Assembly (NCBI RefSeq): GCF_030345095.1
Contig: NZ_CP128360.1
Location: 744,001 to 808,000, forward strand
DNA from: Solwaraspora sp. WMMA2056
Lineage (GTDB): Bacteria; Actinomycetota; Actinomycetes; Mycobacteriales; Micromonosporaceae
Length of the DNA stretch: 64,000 nucleotides
Direction of reading: 5' to 3'
A program made the position numbers and the translations under genes. Positions 52,879 to 62,521 of the stretch are shown here, piece by piece. Position 1 is the first letter of the stretch; each line of letters begins with the position of its first letter. The notes under the pieces were generated by a model. It was given only the letters and a program-made list of their open reading frames with translations, ran no database searches and was not told where the DNA came from.

Positions 52879-53154
52879 TCAGGGCTGGCGCAGGTGCTGG
52901 GCCACCCGCTGGTGGTCGCGGAACCGGGCCCGGGCCGCCCGCTGCGCCGGATCCTGCTCCGGGGCGGCGTCGATATGTGCCGACCGGGCGACCTCGGCCC
53001 GGTTGGCGTACTCGACCGGCGGCAGGCCGCGCAGTGCGCGTACCACACCGGGGCTGGCACCGACCCGCCGCGCCTCGGCCAGGATCCGGTCCTTGTCGGC
53101 AGGAAAGTCCAGCTCGTTGAGGCTGTCCAGCACGTCCTGGTAGCTCGTCGGCAT
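52879..53154 (-). CDS. DUF2795 domain protein
   Basis: A 91-residue protein with the DUF2795 fold: LDSLNELDFPADKDRILAEA (about 9-28) and VVRALRGLPPVEYANRAEVARS. These small helical domains are common in actinobacteria; function is unknown. Start ATG 53154. It lies 36 bases downstream of the purD start of the next transcription unit end (purD stop at 53191) on the same strand, so readthrough from purD is possible. Confidence 0.85.
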   Translation of the reverse strand: MPTSYQDVLDSLNELDFPADKDRILAEARRVGASPGVVRALRGLPPVEYANRAEVARSAHIDAAPEQDPAQRAARARFRDHQRVAQHLRQP

Positions 53155-53190
53155 GGCGCAGACGTACCCGTCGCGCCCACCGGTACGCCG

Positions 53191-54435
53191 CTAAGGCAGG
53201 GTGATCCGCCCCTCGGCGGCGGCCAGCCCGATGTCGCGGCGGAAGTGCCCGCCGGCCAGGCCGATCCCGCCCAGCAGGCGGTACGCCGCCGCCCGCGCCT
53301 CGGCCAGGTCTGCCCCGGTGGCGGTGGCGGCGAGCACCCGGCCGCCAGCGGAGACCAGCTCGCCGGTGTCGGTGCGGGCCGTACCGGCGTGGCTCACGCC
53401 CGGCTGCTCCGCGCCGGTGAGCACGTCGCCGCTGCGGGCGCTCGCCGGGTAGCCGGCCGAGGCGAGGACCACCGTCACCGCCGCCCCGTCCCGCCAGCGC
53501 AGCGGCGGGTGGTCGGCGAGCGTACCGGTGGCTGCTGCGGACAACAGCCCGGCGAGCGGGGACTCCAGCAGGGCCAGCACCACCTGGGTCTCCGGGTCGC
53601 CGAACCGGGCGTTGAACTCGATCACCCGGGGTCCGGCGGCGGTGACCGCCAGCCCGACGTACAGCAGCCCGGCGAACGGGGTGCCGCGCCGGCGCATCTC
53701 GGCCAGGGTCGGCTGCACCACCTCGGCCATCACCTGGTCGACCAGGCCGGGTGGCGCCCACGGCAGGGGCGCGTACGCCCCCATGCCGCCGGTGTTCGGC
53801 CCGGTGTCGCCGTCGCCGACCCGTTTGAAGTCCTGGGCCGGCAGCAGCGGGACCGCAGCCGTGCCGTCGGTCACCACGAACAGTGACACCTCGGGACCGG
53901 CCAGGTACTCCTCGACGACCACCTGCCCGCAGGCGGCGGCGTGGGCGAGCGCGGCGGCCCGGTCGTCGGTCACCACGACACCCTTGCCGGCGGCCAGTCC
54001 GTCGTTCTTCACCACGTACGGGGTGCCGAACTCGTCGAGGGCGGCGGCCACCTCGTCCGCCGTACGGCAGGTGGCGGCCCGGGCGGTCGGCACGCCGGCG
54101 GCCGCCATCACGTCCTTGGCGAAGGTCTTCGAACCTTCGAGTACGGCGGCGGCCGCCGACGGCCCGAAGCAGGCGATGCCCTTGGCGCGTACCGCGTCGG
54201 CGACGCCGGCGACCAGCGGTGCCTCCGGGCCGACGACCACCAGGTCGGCGGCGACCTCGACGGCCAGGGCGGCGACCGCCTGCGGGTCGGTGGCGGCGAC
54301 CGACCGCAGCTCGGCGACGGCGGCGATGCCGGGGTTGCCGGGGGCGGCGATCAGCTGGTCGACGGCGGGGTCGGCGGCGAGGCTCGCCGCGAGGGCGTGC
54401 TCACGTCCGCCACTGCCGATGAGAAGTACGCGCAC
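53191..54435 (-). CDS. purD: Phosphoribosylamine-glycine ligase
   Basis: A 414-residue ATP-grasp enzyme (GAR synthetase). VLLIGSGGREHAL at the start, GKGVVVTDD, TGGMGAYAP, and EFNARFGDPETQ near the end are the classical motifs. It makes glycinamide ribonucleotide. The start is GTG 54435; there is no clear ribosome site, and narK ends 11 bases upstream on the same strand, so cotranscription or translational coupling with narK is possible, which is an odd pairing. Confidence 0.95.
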   Translation of the reverse strand: MRVLLIGSGGREHALAASLAADPAVDQLIAAPGNPGIAAVAELRSVAATDPQAVAALAVEVAADLVVVGPEAPLVAGVADAVRAKGIACFGPSAAAAVLEGSKTFAKDVMAAAGVPTARAATCRTADEVAAALDEFGTPYVVKNDGLAAGKGVVVTDDRAAALAHAAACGQVVVEEYLAGPEVSLFVVTDGTAAVPLLPAQDFKRVGDGDTGPNTGGMGAYAPLPWAPPGLVDQVMAEVVQPTLAEMRRRGTPFAGLLYVGLAVTAAGPRVIEFNARFGDPETQVVLALLESPLAGLLSAAATGTLADHPPLRWRDGAAVTVVLASAGYPASARSGDVLTGAEQPGVSHAGTARTDTGELVSAGGRVLAATATGADLAEARAAAYRLLGGIGLAGGHFRRDIGLAAAEGRITLP

Positions 54436-54446
54436 GAAGGGAGATC

Positions 54447-55811
54447 CTAGACGCCGGCCTGCGCCATCCGTGAGCCGCGCCGCAGGTAGGCGAACCAGGT
54501 GACGGCCAGCATCACCAGGAACAGGACCACGTAGAACCGCAGTGCCGGTTCGATGTCGCCGTAGGTCGACCGGGCCCACGCGTAGCAGATCGGCACCAGG
54601 AAGCCGCCGAAGGCGCCGACCGAGGAGATGATGCCGAGCGCGCCGGCAGCTTCGCGGCGCATCCGCAGCATGGTCTCCGGGGAGCCGCCCCGGTCCTCAC
54701 CCTTCACCCGGAAGATCTTTGAGATCATCCGGTACGTGGACCCGTTGCCGACTCCGGTGGCGACGAACAGCACCATGAAGCTGACGAAGAAGACGCCCAG
54801 GTTCTGCCGCTGTACGGCCCAGAGCGCGGCGTAGGCACCGGCCGCGAGGACGATGAAGCTACCCGCGGTCACCCGGGCACCGCCGATCCGGTCGGAGAGC
54901 CGGCCGCCGAGCGGGCGGCTGATCGAGCCGATCCCGGCCCCGAGGAAGGCCCAGCCGAGCGCGATGTCCGGTCGGTTGAACACCGCGTTCAGCAGGGTGG
55001 GGAACGCCGCCGAGTAGCCGATGAACGAGCCGAACGTGCCAATGTAGAGCAGCGACATGATCCAGGTGTCGCTGTGCCGCAGCGACGACCACACCGGCTC
55101 CACGTCCGCTTTCGCCTCGGCCAGGTTGTCCATGTAGAGGTAGGCGCAGACAGCCGCGATGACCGCCAGCGGGATGTAGATCAGGCCGGCCCAGGACAGG
55201 GCCAGCCCACCGCCGAGGACGAGCACCTTGGGCACCACGAACTGCACCACCGCGACGCCGATGTTGCCGCCGGCCGCGTTCAGCCCGAGCGCCCAGCCCT
55301 TTTCCCGTTCGGGATAGAAGAACGAGATGTTCGCCATGCTGGAGGCGAAGTTTCCGCCGCCGAATCCAGCTGTCGCGGCGATCAGCAACAGGGTGCCGTA
55401 CCCGGTCTGTGGGTTCTCGACCGCCCAGGCGAGACCGGCACACGGAATCAGCAGCAGCAGCGCGGAGACGACGGTCCAGTTGCGGCCGCCGAAGATCGGC
55501 ACCGCGAAGGTGTACGGCAGGCGCAGGAACGCCCCGACGCCGCTGGGCACGGCGGTCAGCCAGAGCGACTGGCTGACGCTGAGGTCCCATCCCGCGCTGC
55601 CCAGGCGTACCACGACGATGCTCCAGAGCAGCCACACCGAGAAGCCGATGTGTTCGGCGAAGATGGAGAAGATGAGGTTGCGTCGGGCCACCGGCCGTCC
55701 GACGGTCTGCCAGAAGTCGGGGTCCTCCGGCTCCCAGTGAGCGATCCAGCGTTTCCGATTCTCGCGAGAGTGGTCCGCGACCTTTTCGGTATCGAGTGAC
55801 CTGTTGACCAT
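54447..55811 (-). CDS. narK: Nitrate/nitrite transporter, MFS NarK family
   Basis: A 454-residue transporter with twelve spans. AATAGFGGGNFASSMANISFF (split: GFGGGNFASSM, ANISFFYP) and GLNAAGGNIGVAVVQF (about 190) are the nitrate signature regions, and the second half has GVGNGSTYRMI. It imports nitrate or exchanges nitrate and nitrite. A cytoplasmic N-terminus of about 40 residues carries WIAHWEPEDPDFW, common in actinobacterial members. It lies between nirD and purD. The upstream region is 196 bases long. Confidence 0.93.
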   Translation of the reverse strand: MVNRSLDTEKVADHSRENRKRWIAHWEPEDPDFWQTVGRPVARRNLIFSIFAEHIGFSVWLLWSIVVVRLGSAGWDLSVSQSLWLTAVPSGVGAFLRLPYTFAVPIFGGRNWTVVSALLLLIPCAGLAWAVENPQTGYGTLLLIAATAGFGGGNFASSMANISFFYPEREKGWALGLNAAGGNIGVAVVQFVVPKVLVLGGGLALSWAGLIYIPLAVIAAVCAYLYMDNLAEAKADVEPVWSSLRHSDTWIMSLLYIGTFGSFIGYSAAFPTLLNAVFNRPDIALGWAFLGAGIGSISRPLGGRLSDRIGGARVTAGSFIVLAAGAYAALWAVQRQNLGVFFVSFMVLFVATGVGNGSTYRMISKIFRVKGEDRGGSPETMLRMRREAAGALGIISSVGAFGGFLVPICYAWARSTYGDIEPALRFYVVLFLVMLAVTWFAYLRRGSRMAQAGV

Positions 55812-56007
55812 TGGATGGCTCCTTGCGATCGGTGACGGAGGGTGACGATCGACTACCTCCGGGCGGATTTCCGGAAGCGACCAGGGAGCGGGGTTTTCCG
55901 GGTGGATTGAGTGCTCACCCTACGAAGCGAGTGTTTACTACGATGGGAAACAGTGATGTCGGTACGTGGTCATCATCCGCACCGGCCGACCATCGGCATT
56001 GTGAGGT

Positions 56008-56385
56008 CTATCCGTCGGTGTCGGCCCGAGCCGACACCCACACGGTGCCGTCCGCATCCTGGCGCACCGGATAGACCCGTAGCGACCGCTGCCCGCTGCG
56101 GGAGCAGCCGGTGGCCAACTCGAAGACGTGCTGATGCAGTGGGCAGATCACCACCTCGGCGTCGACGAGGCGGTCGGCGATCGGGCCGCCGGCGTGCGGG
56201 CAGACCGCCGAGACCGCCCGCAGCGCTCCCGTGCTCAGTCGGAACACCGCCACCATCTCGCCGTCGACCGGATAGGCCCGCCCTTCGCCCGGCGGAATCT
56301 CCGCCACCGGACCGATCCGGTGCTCGACCAGCCGCCCGTCGACCATGCCGCTGTCGACCAGCCGCCCGTCGTTCACGGCGGTCAC
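56008..56385 (-). CDS. nirD: Nitrite reductase small subunit, Rieske type
   Basis: A 125-residue Rieske-like protein. The [2Fe-2S] ligands are visible as CPH (VCPHAGGP) and CPLHQH. It is the electron-transfer partner of NirB. The start is GTG 56385, which overlaps the nirB stop (GTGA). Other bacteria have NirD versions lacking the cluster residues; here they are kept. Confidence 0.9.
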   Translation of the reverse strand: MTAVNDGRLVDSGMVDGRLVEHRIGPVAEIPPGEGRAYPVDGEMVAVFRLSTGALRAVSAVCPHAGGPIADRLVDAEVVICPLHQHVFELATGCSRSGQRSLRVYPVRQDADGTVWVSARADTDG

Positions 56386-58868
56386 GGCCGGTCCCCGGCG
56401 CGCACCGGCACCGCCGGTAGCGGCAGCAACGGCAACGCGGTCCGGAACTGGCCCGGGGTCGCCGGCGCGTCCCGCTCCCGCCACGGATCCCGGTACGCGG
56501 CCACCGACGCCGCCATCCGTTCGTCCAGCCCGGCCCCGAGCCCGTCGCTGTCCTCGACGATCAACTCCCGCAGCCGTTCGATGCCGACCCGGGGCACGAA
56601 CGCGTAGGTGCGTTCCAGCCAGTTGGCGTTCTCCCGGTAGTACTGCAGGAACCGGCCGGTCAACGCCATCACCTCGTCCGGGGTGTCCACCGTGGCCAGA
56701 AGGTCGCCCTTACGGACGTGGGCACCGGCCGCACCGCCGACGTAGATCTCCCACCGGCCGCCCTCGATCGCGACCACACCCAGATCCTTGACGTACGCCT
56801 CGGCGCAGTTGCGCGGGCAGCCGGTGACCGCCAGCTTCAGTTTGCCCGGTGCCTCCAGCCCCTGGAAGCGTTCCTCGATCGCGATGCCGAGCGCCGTCGA
56901 GTCACCGAGCCCGAACCGGCAGAACTCGCTGCCGACGCAGGTCTTCACGGTCCGGAAGCTCTTGCCGTACGCGTACCCCGACGGCATGTCCAGGTCGGCC
57001 CAGACCTTCGGCAGATCCTCCTTGCGGATGCCGAGCAGGTCGATACGCTGCCCGCCGGTCAACTTCACCAACGGCACCTGGTGCTTCTCGGCCACGTCGG
57101 CGATCCGGCGCAGCTGGGCCGGGGTGGTGCAGCCGCCCTTCATCTGCGGCACGACCGAGAAGGTGCCGTCCCGTTGGATGTTGGCGTGCACCCGGTCGTT
57201 GATGAACCGGGCACCGCGCTCGTCGACGTACTCGTCGCCCCACATCATCCGCAGCAGCGACACCAGGCCCATCTTGCTCTTGGCGTCCTCGCGGCCGTCG
57301 GCGAGCGCGTCGAACACCGCCGACACGCTGCGCAGCCCGCGGGCGCGGATCTCGGCCATCAGGGTCGGTTTGTCCATCGGCACCCCGGGCACGTACCAGT
57401 TGGCGGCCGGATCCTCCGCGACGTCGCCGCCGGCGGCCCACTCGACGATCTGCGCGACCAGGCTCTTGCAGGAGCCGCACCCCTTGCCGGCGCGGGTGGC
57501 GTCCATCACCCCGGTCAGCGTCCGTACCCCGCCGGTGACGGTGGCGACCAGCGCGCCCTTGCTGACGCCGTTGCAGTTGCAGACCTGGGCGTCGTCGGCG
57601 AGTTCGGCGGCGGAGACCTCGGCCGACGGCCCGCCGAGGTCGAACAGCAGCCGGACCCGTTCCTCCGGCAGCGGCAGACCCCGGTCGAACGCCTGCATCA
57701 GGAAGCCGACCTTGCTGACGTCACCGACCAGGGTGGCGCCGATCAGCCGGTCGTCGCGGACCACCACGCTCTTGTAGACGCCGCGCCGGGGCTCGGCGAA
57801 GACCACGAACTCGTCGTCGTCGCGTTCCGGGGCGGTGACGCCCATCGCGGCCACGTCGACCCCGGCGACCTTCAACTTGGTCGCGGTCCGCGAACCGTGG
57901 TACGCCGCCGACGGGTCGGTGCCGGTCAGGTGGCCGGCTAGCACCTTCGCCTGTTCCCACAGCGGGGCGACCAGGCCGTACGTCTGGCCCCGGTGCTGCA
58001 CGCACTCGCCGACCGCGTAGATGTCCGGTTCGTCGAGCACCCGCAGCTGGTCGTCGACGACGATGCCCCGCTCCACCGGCAGCCCGCTGGCCTGGGCGAG
58101 CGCGGTGTTCGGTCGGATCCCGGCGGCGATCACCACCATGTCGGCGGCGAAGGTGCGACCGTCGGCGAGCCGGACCCCGTCGACGGCGTCCCTACCGAGG
58201 ATCCGTTCGGTACGGGCCTGCGTGACGACCTCGATGCCGAGCCGTTCGACGCTGCGTCGCAGGATGTCCCCGCCGGTGGCGTCGAGCTGGGCGTTCATCA
58301 GGTGGCCGGCGGCGTGCAGCAGGGTCACCGACACGCCGTACTGCTGCAGCCCACGGGCGGCTTCCAGGCCGAGCAGGCCGCCGCCGATCACCACCGCCCG
58401 CTGGTGATCGCGGGCGTAGCGGATCATCGCCCGGGTGTCGTCGAGCGTGCGGAAGGTGAAAACGCCCTGGTGGAAGCCGCGCCGGGGATGGTGGGCGCCG
58501 TCGATCGGCGGCACGTACGGCACGCTGCCGGTGGCGACGACCAACTTGTCGTACGGGGTGACGCTGCCGTCGACGGCGTGCACCACCTTGGCGAACCCGT
58601 CGATCCGGGTGACTTCCAGCCCGGCCCGCAGGGTGATGCCGTTCTCCTGGTACCAGGGCAGGCTGTTGAGGAAGATGCCGTCCTCGGCTTCCACTCCGGA
58701 CAGCACGTTGGACAGCAGGATCCGGTTGTAGTTGCCGTACGGTTCGGCGCCGAACATGGTGATCGCGTACCGGTCCGGGCCGACCCGGTCGATGATCTCC
58801 TCGACGGTACGGGCACCGGCCATGCCGTTGCCGACCACCACCAGCCTCGGTCGTCGCTGCTGAGTCAT
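56382..58868 (-). CDS. nirB: Nitrite reductase [NAD(P)H], large subunit
   Basis: An 828-residue enzyme. Domains in order: FAD/NAD(P)H oxidoreductase (LVVVGNGMAG, VVIGGGLLGLEAARGL), a Bfd-like [2Fe-2S] domain (CNCNGV, GKGCGSC, about 440-490), and the ferredoxin-like/siroheme domains with TCVGSEFCRFG and VTGCPRNCAEA, whose four cysteines hold the [4Fe-4S]-siroheme. It reduces nitrite to ammonia with six electrons. The start is ATG 58868, one base after the upstream gene stop. The C-terminus is an extra Pro/Leu-rich stretch. Confidence 0.95.
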   Translation of the reverse strand: MTQQRRPRLVVVGNGMAGARTVEEIIDRVGPDRYAITMFGAEPYGNYNRILLSNVLSGVEAEDGIFLNSLPWYQENGITLRAGLEVTRIDGFAKVVHAVDGSVTPYDKLVVATGSVPYVPPIDGAHHPRRGFHQGVFTFRTLDDTRAMIRYARDHQRAVVIGGGLLGLEAARGLQQYGVSVTLLHAAGHLMNAQLDATGGDILRRSVERLGIEVVTQARTERILGRDAVDGVRLADGRTFAADMVVIAAGIRPNTALAQASGLPVERGIVVDDQLRVLDEPDIYAVGECVQHRGQTYGLVAPLWEQAKVLAGHLTGTDPSAAYHGSRTATKLKVAGVDVAAMGVTAPERDDDEFVVFAEPRRGVYKSVVVRDDRLIGATLVGDVSKVGFLMQAFDRGLPLPEERVRLLFDLGGPSAEVSAAELADDAQVCNCNGVSKGALVATVTGGVRTLTGVMDATRAGKGCGSCKSLVAQIVEWAAGGDVAEDPAANWYVPGVPMDKPTLMAEIRARGLRSVSAVFDALADGREDAKSKMGLVSLLRMMWGDEYVDERGARFINDRVHANIQRDGTFSVVPQMKGGCTTPAQLRRIADVAEKHQVPLVKLTGGQRIDLLGIRKEDLPKVWADLDMPSGYAYGKSFRTVKTCVGSEFCRFGLGDSTALGIAIEERFQGLEAPGKLKLAVTGCPRNCAEAYVKDLGVVAIEGGRWEIYVGGAAGAHVRKGDLLATVDTPDEVMALTGRFLQYYRENANWLERTYAFVPRVGIERLRELIVEDSDGLGAGLDERMAASVAAYRDPWRERDAPATPGQFRTALPLLPLPAVPVRAGDRP

Positions 58869-58869
58869 C

Positions 58870-59217
58870 TCACACCTCGACCAGGCCGAGGTCGAGCACG
58901 ACGGTGCCGGTGGCCCCGGCCGGGGCGGCCACCTGCAGTTCCAGCACGGTGCCACTGTCGAGGTCCTCGACGACCCGCAGCGGTACGTGCACCGCGTCGC
59001 GGGCGCCGATCGGGAAGTAGCGCATCGGGGCACCGTCGCGCAGCAGCAGGACGTAGATCAGCTCGCCGGAGCTGTTGCCGCCCCGGAAGTAGACGGTCTG
59101 CCCGACCAGCCCGTCCGGGACGGTGTAGCGCAGGGCGTCGTCCAGCGGCAGCGGAGTCTCCAACCCTTTGCCGTCGAACGTGAACACTCCTTGCAGGAAG
59201 CGTGGGGTCGACTGCAT
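58870..59217 (-). CDS. Small conserved protein of the nitrate assimilation operon
   Basis: A 115-residue beta-rich protein (FLQGVFTFDGKGL, YTVPDGLVGQTVYFRGGN, LIYVLLLRDGAPMRYFPIG, VLELQVAAPAGATG) without signal peptide. It sits between nasA (15 bases away) and nirB (1 base away). It is likely an assembly or electron-transfer helper for one of them, but I recognise no cofactor motif. Confidence 0.75.
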   Translation of the reverse strand: MQSTPRFLQGVFTFDGKGLETPLPLDDALRYTVPDGLVGQTVYFRGGNSSGELIYVLLLRDGAPMRYFPIGARDAVHVPLRVVEDLDSGTVLELQVAAPAGATGTVVLDLGLVEV

Positions 59218-59232
59218 CGTGGGTCCCTTTCG

Positions 59233-61392
59233 TCAGGTGGCGGGATCGTCCGGGGCGGCGCTGCTCCGGCCGGCTCCGTCCGGGCCGGCGAGGCGGCGTA
59301 GCGCAGCCGCGCAGACCTTGAAGGCGGGCATCCGGGAGTGGCGGTCCAGGGTCGGGTCGGTCAACGCGTTGGCGCTGGCCAGGCCGCCCCAGTGGAACGG
59401 CACGAAGACGGTGTCCGGGCGGATGTGCTCGGTCAGGTAGGCCCGGAACACCGCCCGGCCCCGCCGGGTGGTCAACTCGACCAGGTCGGCGGTGCCGATG
59501 CCGAGCCGGCGGGCCAGGTCGGGGTGGATCTCGGCCTTCGGATCGCTGGCGGTGCTGGCCAGCGACGGCGAGCGACGGGTCTGGTTGCCGCTCTGGTACT
59601 GGCCCATGAGCCGGCCGGTGGTGAGCAGGTACGGGTAGCGGTGGTCGGGCAGTTCGGCCGGGTCGCGGTGTTCCACCCGGATGAACCGGGCCCGCCCGTC
59701 ACCGGTGGCGAACCGCTCGGTGAACAGTCGCGGCGTACCGGGGTGGTCGTCGGTCGGGCACGGCCAGAACACGCCGTCCTCGGCCTCGATCCGCTGGTAG
59801 CTGATGCCGGCGTAGTCGGCGATTCCGCCGGCGCTGGCCCGGCGCAGCTCGTCGTAGACGGTCTGCGGGTCGGCGGAGAAGTGGCTGCCCCGGCCGAGCC
59901 GGTCGGCGAGCGCGGCCAGCACGCTCAGGTCGTCGCGGACCCCGTCGGGTGGCGGCAGCACCCGGCGGCGGCGCAGCACCCGACCCTCCAGGTTGGTCAT
60001 GGTGCCTTCTTCCTCGGCCCATTGGGCGGTCGGCAGCACCACGTCGGCGACGGCGGCGGTCTCGGAGCGGAACATGTCCGAGACGGCGAGGAAGTCCAGC
60101 GCGGCCAGCCGGGCGGCGACCCGGTCCCGGTCGGGCGCGGAGACCAGGATGTTGGAGGCGAAGACCAGCATCGTGCGCACCCCGCCGGGGGTGCCGATCC
60201 GGTCGATCATCTCGGTGGCGGAGACCCCGGGGCCGGGCAGTTCGGCCGGGTCGACGCCCCAGACGGCGGCGACGTGGGCGCGGGCGGCCGGGTCGTCGAG
60301 ACGCCGGTAGCCGGGCAGCTGGTCGGCTTTCTGGCCGTGTTCGCGACCACCCTGGCCGTTGCCCTGACCGGTGACGGTGCCGAAGCCGCTGCCGGGGCGG
60401 CCGGGCAGCCCGAGAGCGAGGGCCAGATTGATGTACGCCTGGGTGGTGTCCGTACCGCTGCTGTGTTGCTCGGCACCGCGGGCGGTGAGGATCATCGCGG
60501 TCGGCGCGGTCGCGAGGGCGTGCACCGTACGCTGCAGCAGCTCCTCGGAGACGCCGGTGATCCGTTCCACCCGGTCCGGCCAGTAGCCGGCGACGGCGGT
60601 GCGGACGTCGGCGAAGCCGGTGGTGCGGTCGCGGATGTACGACTCGTCGACGTAGCCGGCCCGGATGGCGATGTGCAGCAGCCCGTTGGCCAGGGCCAGG
60701 TCGGTGCCGGGGGCTACCGGTAGGTGGATGCCGGCGCCCCGGGCGGTCGCCGTACGCCGGGGGTCGGCCACGATGTGGGTGGCGCCGGCGGCCCGGCCGG
60801 CGTCGAAGTACTGCATGGCGGGTGGCATCGTGTCGGCGGGGTTGCCGCCGACGACGAGTACGGCGCGGGCGTCGGCGATGTCGGCGAGCGGGAACGGCAG
60901 ACCCCGGTCGATACCGAAGGCCCGGTTGCCGGCAGTGGCCGACGACGACATGCAGAACCGGCCGTTGTAGTCGATGTGCGGGGTACGCAGTCCGACCCGG
61001 GCGAACTTGCCGAGCTGGTACGCCTTCTCGTTGGTCAGCCCGCCGCCGCCGAACAGGCCGACGCTGGCCGGTCCGTACCGGTGCTGGCTGGTCTGTATGG
61101 CGGCGGTGATCCGGTCGAGGGCCTCGTCCCAGCTGGCCGGGCGCAGCGGGCTGCGCCGGTCGGCCGGGTCGGTCCGTACCAGTGGGGTGAGCAGTCGGTC
61201 CGGGTGGTCGAGCAGTTCGGGAGCGCTCCAGCCCTTGGCGCACAGCCCGCCCCGGTTGGTGGGGAAGTCGGCTGGCTCGATGACGGGTGGCCGGGGCGGC
61301 GCCGGCCACATCCGTACCCCGCACTGCAGGGAGCAGTACGGGCAGTGGGTCGGCACACCCCCGCCGAGGTCGAAGCTGCCGGGGTCGACCAT
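59233..61392 (-). CDS. nasA: Assimilatory nitrate reductase, molybdopterin catalytic subunit
   Basis: A 719-residue enzyme of the molybdopterin bis-MGD family. The N-terminal [4Fe-4S] ligands are CPYCSLQCGV and CAKG. NGRFCMSS (about 143-150) carries the likely Mo-ligand cysteine, and GGNPADTMPP, GQGNGQGGREHGQKADQLPG (Nas-specific) and FVPFHWGG follow. The C-terminal [2Fe-2S] extension found in some NasA proteins is absent. It reduces nitrate to nitrite for NirBD. It is the first gene of the operon; the promoter lies in 61393-61488. Confidence 0.93.
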   Translation of the reverse strand: MVDPGSFDLGGGVPTHCPYCSLQCGVRMWPAPPRPPVIEPADFPTNRGGLCAKGWSAPELLDHPDRLLTPLVRTDPADRRSPLRPASWDEALDRITAAIQTSQHRYGPASVGLFGGGGLTNEKAYQLGKFARVGLRTPHIDYNGRFCMSSSATAGNRAFGIDRGLPFPLADIADARAVLVVGGNPADTMPPAMQYFDAGRAAGATHIVADPRRTATARGAGIHLPVAPGTDLALANGLLHIAIRAGYVDESYIRDRTTGFADVRTAVAGYWPDRVERITGVSEELLQRTVHALATAPTAMILTARGAEQHSSGTDTTQAYINLALALGLPGRPGSGFGTVTGQGNGQGGREHGQKADQLPGYRRLDDPAARAHVAAVWGVDPAELPGPGVSATEMIDRIGTPGGVRTMLVFASNILVSAPDRDRVAARLAALDFLAVSDMFRSETAAVADVVLPTAQWAEEEGTMTNLEGRVLRRRRVLPPPDGVRDDLSVLAALADRLGRGSHFSADPQTVYDELRRASAGGIADYAGISYQRIEAEDGVFWPCPTDDHPGTPRLFTERFATGDGRARFIRVEHRDPAELPDHRYPYLLTTGRLMGQYQSGNQTRRSPSLASTASDPKAEIHPDLARRLGIGTADLVELTTRRGRAVFRAYLTEHIRPDTVFVPFHWGGLASANALTDPTLDRHSRMPAFKVCAAALRRLAGPDGAGRSSAAPDDPAT

Positions 61393-61488
61393 TGCCCGAT
61401 CCTCATCAATCGACGTTGCGCTATCGTGTTGCCCGCGTCACGTCGGTGTTGCCAGGAGTTATTGGTTTTACCGGCATGAATTTGAGCG

Positions 61489-62433
61489 TCAGCGTGTCGG
61501 CGAGCCGCTGACCGGCGTCCCGCCGAGCAGGGCGACGGCCTCCCGCAGCGCCGCGTCGATCGGCTGGTGGTGCAGGCCGAAGGTGGCGGTGGCGGCGGTG
61601 GAGTCCATCACGAACGGTCGCGCGAACTGGTACGCGGTGGTCTGAAGTTCGCCGAGCAGCGGGGAGAAGCGCCCGGCGGCCCGCACGAGCGGCGCGGGCA
61701 GGGCAGTGAGTTTCGGCGCAGGTGCCCCGGCGGCGGTGGCGAACCGGGTGGCGAGTTGCCGGATGGTCAGCGGCGGTGCGCTGGGGGTGTGCCAGGCGCG
61801 GTTCCAGGCCCGCTGGTCGGTCGCGGCGGTGATCAGCATGGCCGCCATGTCGTTGGTCGAGGTCCAGGTGTGCGGCACGTCGAGCGGAGCGGGTACGTAC
61901 GCCCGACGCCCGGCGAGCAGCGGGGCGCCGAGCACGTTGGTGAAGATCGACTGCGCCTGCAGGTAGTCGCTGCCGCGTACCTCGGTGACCGCACGGATCC
62001 GGCCGGTCTGCTGGGCGGCGAGGGCGTCGCGCCAGATGTCGGCCCGCATCTTCAGCTTGGGGTGGCGGGCGGCGAGTGGGGTCTGCTCGGTCATCGGGCC
62101 GGTGACCTCGCCGTAGCCGTACAGGCAGCCGGCGATGACCAGCGGGGCGCCGCTGCGTTCGGCGGCGGTGAGCAGGGCGGCGGCCATCGGGGGCCAGTCG
62201 GTGAGCCAGCGGTGGTAGGCCGGGTTGAGGCAGTTGTAGATGGCGGTGGCACCGGCGGCGAGGGTGGCGAGCCGGTCGGCGTCGGCGGCGTCGGCGGCGA
62301 TCCGCTCCACCAGGGGGTGGGCCGGGCCGCGACCGGAGCGGCTGACGATGCGGACCTGTTCGCCCTGGTCGGCCAGGTGGCGGGCGGCGGTCGTGCCGAC
62401 CAGGCCGGCGCCGAGGATCAGGTGTACGGGCAT
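61489..62433 (-). CDS. NAD(P)-binding SDR-type epimerase/dehydratase-like protein
   Basis: A 314-residue Rossmann protein. GAGLVGTTAARHLADQG (about 8-24) binds NAD(P), NCLNPAYHRW and the active-site YGYG region (CLYGYGEV, lacking a clear YxxxK) follow, and HTWTSTNDMAAML is typical of the extended SDR group. The missing YxxxK suggests an atypical reaction or a regulatory NAD(P)-sensor. It is divergent from the TetR gene and probably repressed by it. Start ATG 62433. Confidence 0.8.
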   Translation of the reverse strand: MPVHLILGAGLVGTTAARHLADQGEQVRIVSRSGRGPAHPLVERIAADAADADRLATLAAGATAIYNCLNPAYHRWLTDWPPMAAALLTAAERSGAPLVIAGCLYGYGEVTGPMTEQTPLAARHPKLKMRADIWRDALAAQQTGRIRAVTEVRGSDYLQAQSIFTNVLGAPLLAGRRAYVPAPLDVPHTWTSTNDMAAMLITAATDQRAWNRAWHTPSAPPLTIRQLATRFATAAGAPAPKLTALPAPLVRAAGRFSPLLGELQTTAYQFARPFVMDSTAATATFGLHHQPIDAALREAVALLGGTPVSGSPTR

Positions 62434-62452
62434 TGACGTCTCCCCTCAGAAC

Positions 62453-62521
62453 GAGAGCAGCGCTCTCTGTCGAGATTAATGCTCGCGCACGAGAGCTCAC
62501 GCCGTCAAGAGCACTGCTCTC
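62453..62521. promoter_or_regulatory. Paired TetR-type operators
   Basis: Two related 15-bp palindromes lie between the SDR gene and the TetR gene: GAGAGCAGCGCTCTC (62453-62467) and AAGAGCACTGCTCTC (62507-62521), 12 of 15 bases identical and 54 bp apart. An extra GAGAGCTC is at 62491-62498. The position, just upstream of both starts, fits repression of both genes by the TetR protein. Confidence 0.75.

Noticed and set aside
55812-56007. Possible GlnR box (GTTTAC ... GGGAAAC, about 55930-55951) upstream of narK
   Set aside because: The spacing between half-sites does not match the GlnR consensus as I know it, so I do not call it. A matrix search would decide.
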